From the NCBI GenBank assembly GCA_009869945.1, contig WIXG01000384.1, positions 1 through 64,000 on the forward strand: a DNA stretch of 64,000 bases, given 5' to 3'. The DNA is from Mesaphorura yosii (Eukaryota; Arthropoda; Collembola; Poduromorpha; Tullbergiidae). A program made the translations under genes and the position numbers. This document shows, in pieces, positions 56,360 through 64,000 of this stretch (positions are counted from its first letter, which is position 1; the number at the start of each line of letters is the position of its first letter). The notes beneath the pieces are model-generated. The model was not told where the DNA came from and did not search any database. It saw nothing but the letters and a program-made list of their open reading frames with translations.

Positions 56360-59075
56360 ATGGTAAGTGAACCACATCGTATTTGCATATGACTGCATTG
56401 ATCAGGAAGACGACGAGCCCCAAAATTAGTATTGGGACTAATTCTGCTGGTTTCTGATGTAATTTCAGGTATTATTAGCAGCAGCTGTCCTTACCAAAGG
56501 AGGCAAAAGTAAGTCTAGCCCTCGCGATTATTTATTGTTCACATTCAACCAACCTAATTGTGTGTTTGTTCTTCAGTTCTTGTCTCCCGTCAGTTTGTGG
56601 AGATGACAAAATCGCGCATTGAAGGACTGCTGGCTGCATTTCCAAAATTAATTCCAGCTGGGAAACAACACACATTCGTCGAAACCGACTCGGTCCGCTA
56701 CGTGTATCAGCCAATGGAGAAATTATACATGGTACTTATCACGACAAAGGCGTCCAATATTTTGGAGGATTTGGAAACCCTCAGACTCTTTGCGAAAGTG
56801 GTACGTTTCTTTGATTACTGCACTCCACGCCCAATGTAGGTCGTAGGTAATCACAGTGATCAGTTGATTAGAGCTCCCGTACTTCTTTTTCCAGGTTCCA
56901 GATTACTGTCGATCTATGGAGGAGTCAGACATTTCTGACAATGTTTTTAATCTTCTCTTCGCCTTCGACGAAATTGTGGCGTTAGGCTACCGGGAAAGCG
57001 TTAATCTTTCACAGATAAGGACATTCGTGGAAATGGATTCACATGAAGAAAAGGTCTACCAGGCTGTCAGACAGGTTTGTAGTAACCACTCCACATTGAC
57101 TTTTGTCTAGAATATTACGAAGGATAGAATTAAAATTGCATCTCTTTTTCAGAGTCAAGAAAGAGACGCCAAGCAGAAAATGCGAGAAAAGGCCAAAGAA
57201 CTGCAGCGACAGAAGATGGAGGCTGCAAAAATGGGTGCTGATAGAGGAATGGGCGGCCGTTCGGCATACTCTAGCTCAGCAAGTAGTTTTAGTAACAATT
57301 CCAGCACTGGACCTGTACTTGTACAAGAACAATCGACTGCTGACCCAGTTCGATCATCTTACTCGTAAGTATAAAAGTCCTAAATTGACACGAAGGCCCT
57401 TATGTTTGGAGGGATAATATAATATCGTTTGTGTATCTTAGCAAACCGTCTGGTCCGAGCAAAGCACTTAAGTTGGGAAGTAAGAGCCGAGATGTGGAAT
57501 CGTTTGTTGACCAACTAAAATCAGAAGGCGAAAGAGTTGCTTCTCTCAATCAGGCTAATTCAAATAACTCTGTGATGTCTAAAAATTCAAATCAAGCAAC
57601 GATCGGATCAAGCACTTTGCCAAATACTGAAAAGTAAGTCATATTATAGTTAAAAGTTTACTCATTGCTCTGAAAGTTGACATTGGGCAAATCTAAGCAT
57701 ATTTGTACTTACTGCAGCGTTCACTTGAAAATTGAGGAGAAGATCATTCTTTCTGCTGGTCGCGATGGTGGTCTCCACAACATGTAAGCCAACACGTAGC
57801 CAATATAACTTTTAATCCTACTAGAGGATATGTTTAAACCACAACTTTTGAAGTTTCTCCCGCTTTACAACAACATTAGGTTATAAAAGAAAAGAATGAA
57901 CATGAAGGAATTGATTTAGAGATATGTAAATAGTTAACACTTGGTATTGAAATTATGTAGGATTATCCGCCAACACCATCCGCGTCCAAAGCCCTTGTAA
58001 TTGTACGCTCCTAATTCACGCTTGAACTTATCCTCCATAACTCCTGAGTTTTCAGTCGAAGAAAGCTTGTGTAAAATCGTGATCCTCACAATGTCACATC
58101 CCTTAAGTTCGTTCTCGTACGAATTTTATTGCAGGGAAGTTCACGGCATTGCCACCCTTCGTGTCCAGGACGAGAGCTGTGGAATGATCCGAATTCAATT
58201 CGACAATGAGGACAAGCGTGGCATACAAATGCAGGTGGGTACTTAATCTTCCCAATCCACGCCTATTGTCAGGCCCCGTATTTAAAACGAACGAATTCCA
58301 TTCCAGACTCATCCAAATGTTGACAAAGAACTTTTCAAGAATAAGTGTCAAATTGGTCTTAAAAATGCACAAAAACCATTCCCACTCAACACGGATGTCG
58401 GAGTTCTCAAGTGGAGATATCAAACGACAGACGAAGCTCAAATTCCACTTACAAGTAAGATCTCTAACACTAGTCTTCGTTAAACCGTACTTAATAATTA
58501 TCACTCTCCTTACACAGTAAATTGCTGGCCATCGGACAATGGAAGTGGTGGCTGCGATGTTAACATTGAGTACGAGCTGCAGAACGAGGACTTGGAGCTT
58601 CTTGACGTCATCATTACAATTCCTATTCCGTAAGTTGACAGATGACCAGCTTCAGAAATCTGTACACGGGCCAGATTTGAATTTGCTTGTTTTATTCGCT
58701 TAGTTCTGGAAGTGGCGGACCAGTTGTTTCAGAATGTGAGGGCGAATACTTGTACGAACCACGCCGCAACATATTACTCTGGCAATTGGCTGTGCTCGAC
58801 AGCAGTAATAAAACTGGCTCCATGGAGTTCTCGGTGCAAGCAGCTCACGTGTCCGACTTCTTCCCGGTTCAAGTGTCCTTTCAATCCATTCAGTCATTTG
58901 CTAGACTCAATGTAAGCGGCTAGAATTGAATATTAATTCTTATTGACTGAAGTTCTAAAATGACTAAAATCATTCTTTTGGACAGGTAATCGACACTCGG
59001 CTGCTGGAAACCGGTTCCGTAGTGAAACATTCGATCGAGACAACGCTAGCCACTGAGAAGTATGAAATTGTCTGA
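56360..59075 (+). CDS. Coatomer subunit delta (delta-COP, archain)
   Basis: COPI coat subunit for Golgi-to-ER transport, related to AP mu subunits. Twelve exons: 56360-56362, 56469-56508, 56577-56800, 56895-57074, 57153-57364, 57442-57633, 57718-57783, 58135-58234, 58307-58454, 58518-58629, 58704-58911, 58986-59075; 524 residues (human 511). The longin-like N domain starts [20 protein letters not shown] and includes [12 protein letters not shown] and [18 protein letters not shown] charged helix [20 protein letters not shown], a Ser/Asn-rich linker, then the mu-homology domain ([80 protein letters not shown]). Exon 1 codes only for the initiator ATG. All junction phases agree. Confidence 0.96.
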
Positions 59076-59402
59076 TTCCGCGTGAAGCACAGCCTGAGTG
59101 AGGTGCATTTCAATCATTGTCTAGAAATTTTGAAGTACATTCATTCAAATCTTAGCTTCGAATTCGAAATAAGAAAAGAGATTGAATTATGTCTATTTAT
59201 ATCCAAATCCAACCCTGCAATTTTAATACACATTTGCCTACACGAGGAACTGGTTACAATACTACGATACAATTACTTTGCTATACAGATGTTGCTTGTT
59301 AAATTAGTTGATAGTCAATTAGGTTTGAGTGCAAGAACGAATCGGATACCGAATGCAAGCTAAAACTGTAAGAATTTGATGTGGATTTTAAATTATGTGG
59401 TT

Positions 59403-59408
59403 AATAAA
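59403..59408 (+). terminator. Possible polyadenylation signal AATAAA of delta-COP
   Basis: About 330 bases after the stop; first canonical hexamer. The stretch 59076-59618 otherwise shows no gene and separates two convergent genes. Confidence 0.45.
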
Positions 59409-59618
59409 TTGTTGAGGTGCAAAACGAAACGACTCCAATTTTTTGTATGGAATCTTGGTTTTTATTCATCAGAGCATTTTCAAATTAGAGATTAAACAAT
59501 TCTTGATTTGGGACAGTAAATTTTAAGACAAGACTTTTAAGTAGGACAAGAAAATACTGACTTTGAAACATTTCATTTAGGGACAGAATTTAAAGCTTGT
59601 TGACAGTTCCTGCACCAT

Positions 59619-60436
59619 TTACCATTGAGTCTTTGGTCGCTTCTCAACCCATTCCTTGATTCCCTTGGCGTTGAACACTGCAGCCTGGTGTTTCTGAATA
59701 TGGGGGAATTCCTTCATCATATCTGGGCTGCTTTCCCCGAAGATTTGCAGATATGAAGCCACGTGCAGATCAGCGATGGAGAGTTTGTTGCCGACCAAGT
59801 AGCCGGTTCCGTTCTTCTCAAGAATTGCAGACCAGCGCTTCAAGTAGAATGGGAATGTCTCGGACGCCAACTTGGTCTGACCTTCAGCTTTCTTCGTCTC
59901 ATCGGACTCCATGAACACCTTGAAGCAAGCTGTAAAGACGATCAATATCATGTAAAAAATTTAAATTGCGGGTACGACCTTGAACTTTCAACGGCACATC
60001 AAAATGCATGCAAATCGTTCCTATAGCTATACGGTTGTTATACCTTGTCTCAAGTCGTTCGAAGCCTCGATCATTTCATCGATTTTCGCAGCTTCGAAGT
60101 CATTGGTTCCAAACATGCCGTACTTCTTGCCAAGATAACGAAGAATGGCTCCAGATTGGGCGATGACCTTGCCGTCTTCCTCCAAAACTGGCATGTTGCC
60201 CCATGGCTTGGCTGGAAACGGAAACGGTAAAAATTAGTTAATTTGTCGCCAAGGTCAAAATCTAATCAACGCACCACACACTATTGCGAAAAGTACTTAC
60301 TGTCTTTGATGGCAGGCCAGTTGTCACGCTGAACACGGTCGTCAGTGTACTCAACGCCTTGAAAAGCAAAGAGCAGACGAATTGGTTCGGCAAGGGCACG
60401 AACGTCGAAGTAGGAGAGCTTGAATTGTGGGGCCAT
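59619..60436 (-). CDS. Glutathione S-transferase, sigma class
   Basis: Cytosolic dimeric enzyme conjugating glutathione to electrophiles; sigma members also handle lipid peroxides and prostaglandin-type substrates. Exons 60436-60301, 60211-60044, 59929-59619; 204 residues, standard. MAPQFKLSYFDVRALAEPIR carries the catalytic Tyr in the sigma-class Y-F-x-x-R-x-x-A-E context. PWGNMPVLEEDGKVIAQSGAI holds the glutathione-binding P-V-L and Q-S. The C-terminal helical domain has LVGNKLSIADLHVASYLQIF, the N-capping S-x-x-D motif of GSTs, and ends FNAKGIKEWVEKRPKTQW. Intron positions fit invertebrate sigma GSTs. Intact. Confidence 0.95.
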
Positions 60437-60588
60437 TGTATTGTATTGATTGTGTTGTAGAATTGACGTCTGAATTAGCTAGATCGAATAGCGAATTGAT
60501 CGAATTTCGAACTAAACTTGAACCGAGCTTCCACAAGCCGACAGACGGACGAATGTGAACTGAGGAAGAGTGTCGTCTGATGCCGGTA

Positions 60589-60596
60589 CTTTTATA
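60589..60596 (-). promoter_or_regulatory. TATA box of the sigma GST
   Basis: TATAAAAG on the minus strand, about 155 bases before the start codon; leaves room for a 5' UTR of about 125 bases. Confidence 0.55.
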
Positions 60597-61466
60597 ACTC
60601 TCAGACTCGCACTCGCACCGACTCGTACGTACGTGAGCATGACTTTCAAGGTTACCTCAAGTATAAGCTTGGTAGTTCGTTTGGTTAGCAGTGGATTGTG
60701 GTATGTAACTTTCTGGTCCAGTTCACAGTAATTATTAATGACACTGGTTTGGGCATTGAGCATTGAGCAAGCATAGATTTATGGGCTTCGAGTACGTTCT
60801 ACCACCGCACCGCTTCCATGCGATATGCTATGAGAATGATGCTGGTTGAATACAAGGCCACGCTACGCAATATTGCCATTGCCATTGACAAAGCAAAGGA
60901 AGTATGCACACTTTTTCGAATTCGCATGAAATCATCGGTTATTCATAATTGCAAATTCTTCCAGCGTTTCACACTCGCCGGCCGGCTCGGTCAAGTATTA
61001 AGTATCCTGTTCTCGAATATTCGCGAGCGACATGTGATGTTGGATGACTTCACCAAACGCAACGTTTGGTAAATTTACGCGGCGACGGTTTTGGCCTTGA
61101 CTTTGACCGAGTAATGTGCATGGTTGCTTCACTGCTCCGCATAAATGTAAAGTTCTTGAGAAAGGGCTCCTGGGATGTGCACCACGATTTAAAAATAGCC
61201 GTGTCGCGTGAATCTTGCGGTGCCGTGTGCAAAATGTCTCGACTCGAGAGCAGCGTACTTAATTACCTATTTAATTACCGGTCTGGCTACTCTGGCGCCC
61301 GGCCCATCCCTCCGCTTATCGGGTTCAACTTGATTTTGACTGTACCTATTTAAAGTGCAAGCAGGTGCGAGTCATCAACCATCCACTCTGAAGTTATCCA
61401 CGTTCCGCGTATGATAACTATGCGAATTTCCATGCTCACGTCTGTTGCCTTTTATGGGATGAATTA
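60597..61466. other. Intergenic
   Basis: No gene seen between the GST promoter and the transposon. Confidence 0.5.
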
Positions 61467-62788
61467 TAGTTCATAAAATTATTGTAGTCGTTTTTTTTAA
61501 TCTGCTTACAAAATTCAAATTCATTACTCTGGATACGTGCCCAAATGCCTGGCAAATTAAGGGTGTAGGGTGCCTAAAATTACTTATACTGTTTAGTCTG
61601 ATACTTCTGACTCAGAATCGCTTTCAGTGTCATTGTCACCTAACCGAATTACAATGGGCTGAATTACATGTAGCTCGATTATATTTTCTTTCTCAATTAT
61701 GATTTGCTCCAATTTTTTTTACGTGACTGACATAGCTGTTCCAGAGCCAATTGAAAATTCAGTTACCTATCATTCCATCACTGAACCGCTTCCCAACGCC
61801 TTTCAGCCAGACTTCCAGATGTGGTTTTCCAAATTCCATGCTTAAAATTTCACGCTCGGGAATGTGCCAGCCGGGGGATACGCCTTGATTTTCATTAGCC
61901 CAGGTCTCATCTTAGTAGTAGATTTGGTATCTGCTTGAACTATACTTCTGAATTGATTTTAGGTATAGATGTCTCTGCGCGGTAATGTCTTCTCGCTCGA
62001 AGACAACGGGCTTTCCATCGAGTTGCTGGTGAAGTGACTTCGTCGTTGGGCATTCTTTGTTCGGGTAGGCACACAATACAGCCCTATTAACTATGCCTTC
62101 CGTAAAACTGTCCAAGAGTAGCTTCTATCGACCACGTTTGATTAATTTTGGTGGTTGAACTTCATTTGACTTGTGTTCTTTCCAAACTTGCTCAACCGTT
62201 CTGCAGCTTAACCCCAGCGCAGTAGCTGTTCGTTGGTTGACTTGTTTAAATCTGATCCGGAGTGCTGATCTGTCTAATTTGCCTGGAACAAGTAGACAGA
62301 TTAGACAGTACAGAACTTGCTTTCGATGTTTCATTTTAATTACTTGTAAAGCATAACTAAACTCGCCAGATTTTACCGCATCTCCAAGGTCCAATTTCTC
62401 TTGCTTAAAGTATTTCCGCGGAGATATTATGTTCTTCTTTTCCTCCATTGTGAGTGCACGTTTCGTGGCCCTCACACAAGATGATAAAGGGTCGAAATGT
62501 TCAGGATTCTGACACTCACGAAGGGAAAATCAATTAGTAAACTGATTTCGAGCACAGAAGTTGACTGCACAGCATTTCTTGTACCAGTACAGAAGTTAAT
62601 GAAGAGAAAAACGGCAGCGTGAAAACAGAGACGGGGACTTGCAAAACGTTCTGAATAACTTTGCACAAGCAGGCACTTTTGACTTGTCGTACGCAAAAAT
62701 TTACAAAATTGGAAAGCGCCCAGTGACCCAAGCCTGGTCACCGGCGTCGACACTTCCGAAAAAACGACTATAATAATTTTATGAACTA
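61467..62788 (-). mobile_element. Tc1/mariner-superfamily DNA transposon, 1322 bp, decayed inside
   Basis: Terminal inverted repeats of about 30 bases begin TAGTTCATAAAATTATT and match with one mismatch (G/A at base 18), then TAGTCGTTTTTT. Each end is flanked by TA (61465-61466 and 62789-62790), the target duplication used by this superfamily. Length of about 1.3 kb is typical. Inside, on the minus strand, lies a broken transposase. The near-identical ends suggest that the copy is not very old or that ends were kept by selection for mobilisation in trans. Confidence 0.85.
61593..62475 (-). pseudogene. Transposase remnant of the Tc1/mariner-type element
   Basis: The minus-strand frame starts MRATKRALTMEEKKNIISPR and includes a helix-turn-helix RTATALGLSCRTVEQVWKEH. 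An in-frame TAG follows KLIKRGR; the same frame then continues DSFTEGIVNRAVLCAYPNKE...CPTTKSLHQQL. After a further break a piece reads DETWANENQGVSPGWHIPER, the first catalytic Asp block (D-E-T-W-x-N) of IS630/Tc1/mariner DDE transposases. The end of the element encodes IRLGDNDTESDSESEVSD, an acidic tail seen in related transposases. The second and third catalytic blocks are not found, so several hundred bases appear lost. Not able to move itself. Confidence 0.75.
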
Positions 62789-62790
62789 TA

Positions 62791-63724
62791 GGCCCCGTTG
62801 TGATATTTGCTAAGCGAAAAACAAGAAACACTTCAACATAGGAAAAGCTACATTAAAACGATACTTCCTGGATATTATCCATCTAAGTACGGTTCGCTTA
62901 TTTCGCTTGACCTTTGAAGGAATGCGTAGAGTTGGGAAAGTACAATCTCCTTTCACAAGAAGGCCATACACATTTTGATGACAGTGCAGAGAGGCCTGCA
63001 GCCCTTTGTTTTGAGGAGGATGCACGCATGCCTTCGTATGGAAGAGATCTTCATAAGTATTTCGGTGACAATTACATCGGGTTTGACTGGGATTATGTCC
63101 TATGCCCTATCTCGTCTCGGAATTTTTCTATCATATTATGATTCGTAATTTAAAAGAATTGTCCAGAAACAAGTCTCTGGTAACAATTCTTTGGAAACAT
63201 TTTGTCTTGGAACAATTCTCTAGAAACAATTGTTCAGGAACAATTCTCTGGAAACAATTTTTCGGAAAGATTTTGCCTTGGACCAATTTGCTCTCCACAA
63301 GGTATGTAACTTAAATGCAACTTTGTTCTTTAATATCAGTAATCAAAAGTTCCCATCGTGGCATCTAACCAAGCTTTCAATGTGACATGTCAAAGAATTT
63401 ATAAGCTTTGCAATTTTTGCGCTTGATCTCCTGTCTGAAGCCATTTGTATCACTTGTTAATGTCACACGCCTATGCTTATCTATCTTAACGTTATATCAC
63501 CTATTCAATTTCAACCAACTAATAGCGGTAAACACTTCACATGTCAGATTTGCACTTGGCACAAAAAAAATTCAGGAGCTGGGCTTGGGCTCTGGATTAA
63601 GCCGTCATTTAATATCTCAAGGTTTTGGAGTGTGATTACACGAATGCAGCAGGAATTGAACGGTTAATTTTTGAGATCGTGCCAAGCCCACACAACAGAT
63701 ATTCTCTTGAAGCTAACCAGAGAC
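62791..63724. other. Intergenic with a degenerate minisatellite
   Basis: No gene supported. Contains the repeat listed at 63158-63290 and the promoter region of the last gene. Confidence 0.5.
63158..63290. repeat. Degenerate tandem repeat, AACAATTCTYTGGAAAC-like unit
   Basis: At least five diverged copies of AACAATTCTCTGGAAAC and the related ATTTTGYCTTGG in a row. Confidence 0.65.
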
Positions 63725-64000
63725 ATGACAAAACTTTTACTTTTGGTCCTGATAGTGGCGCTTGCGGCCGTCCACGCCCAGGCGCAAACCACCAACTTCA
63801 TTGATCAAGACTACAAACTTGTCGGCTACGCCGAGCCGAGCTGGTTCAAGGCCAACATTCCGTTCATCGATGTGCCCGATAAAGAAATCGAAGACGTCTA
63901 CTACTACCGGTGGTCATCCCTCAAGCGCCACTTGCGCTACACCGTGCCCGGAGCAGGATACACCGTAACCGAATTTGTACACAAAGTATTTTACTCGCAG
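63725..64000 (+). CDS. Secreted six-hairpin-glycosidase-like protein (5' part)
   Basis: Open from ATG at 63725 to the window end (92 codons). Signal peptide MTKLLLLVLIVALAAVHAQA. The mature start reads WFKANIPFIDVPDKEIEDVY, then YYYRWSSLKRHLRYTVPG and YTVTEFV. I recall this arrangement (N-I-P-F-x-x-x-P-D-x-x-I-x-x-x-Y-Y-Y-R-W) from the N-terminal region of bacterial and fungal proteins with an MGH1-like or GH63-related six-hairpin catalytic domain. That domain would lie outside the window, so activity is not established. The 92 codons are GC-rich compared with the preceding AT-rich kilobase. Possibly acquired from microbes, with a signal peptide for secretion into the gut. Confidence 0.65.
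   Translation, partial: MTKLLLLVLIVALAAVHAQAQTTNFIDQDYKLVGYAEPSWFKANIPFIDVPDKEIEDVYYYRWSSLKRHLRYTVPGAGYTVTEFVHKVFYSQ

Noticed and set aside
1-64000. tRNA, rRNA, CRISPR arrays, and retroviral, LTR or Polinton-type elements
   Set aside because: Looked for tRNA box patterns, direct-repeat arrays and reverse transcriptase, integrase or capsid motifs; none seen. A short or diverged tRNA could still be missed by eye.

Overview
The window looks like nuclear DNA of an arthropod. Genes have many short introns (mostly 60-110 bp, GT-AG, a few GC-AG). Families fit an arthropod: a CYP2-clan P450, insect-type trypsins, a sigma-class GST, a pancreatic-lipase-like protein, a DEG/ENaC channel, a chitin-binding type-2 domain and goosecoid. 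Two genes (an arabinofuranose-binding AbfB domain and a six-hairpin-glycosidase-like enzyme) are of a kind best known from microbes, and together with the compact introns this makes a springtail (Collembola) my best guess. That is inference; no marker in the window proves it.

Left part (1-17.6 kb), gene-dense: 3' end of a P450 (+); a glutaredoxin with an altered active site (-); a five-exon cysteine-rich orphan (+); a one-TM coiled-coil orphan (+); a DEG/ENaC channel subunit (-) with a small inverted-repeat element sitting at one exon junction; UBE2O, the large E2/E3 hybrid (+); a secreted cysteine-rich protein with a GPI-like tail (+); a lipase homologue whose nucleophile serine is glycine (-); and Rab18 (+).

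Middle part (17.6-34 kb), gene-poor: a secreted Ser/Thr/Pro-rich orphan (+), then goosecoid (+) with 0.9 and 2.25 kb introns, followed by about 7.4 kb without a convincing gene. This is the usual landscape around a developmental transcription factor. It contains a perfect 38-bp palindrome.

Right part (34-64 kb), gene-dense again: a secreted kelch-repeat protein ending in a chitin-binding domain (+, one frame break in a G run); an AbfB-domain protein (+); two SIAH-type E3 ligases with C-terminal ZZ-like fingers (-; the second copy is broken); a WSCD-type sulfotransferase (+); a SAC3D1-like protein (+); a membrane-anchored two-domain angiotensin-converting enzyme with a dead N domain and an active C domain (+, 22 exons); two tandem trypsins (-); delta-COP of the COPI coat (+, 12 exons); a sigma GST (-); a decayed Tc1/mariner-type transposon with intact-looking ends; and the first 92 codons of a secreted glycosidase-like protein (+).

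The genes do not form one pathway. Neighbours that plausibly share a job are the tandem duplicates (trypsins, SIAH-ZZ pair). Several proteins would act outside the cell in gut, cuticle or food-polymer handling (trypsins, lipase homologue, chitin-binding kelch, AbfB, glycosidase). All coordinates come from reading splice sites by eye; names rest on motifs I recognise, with no database search.
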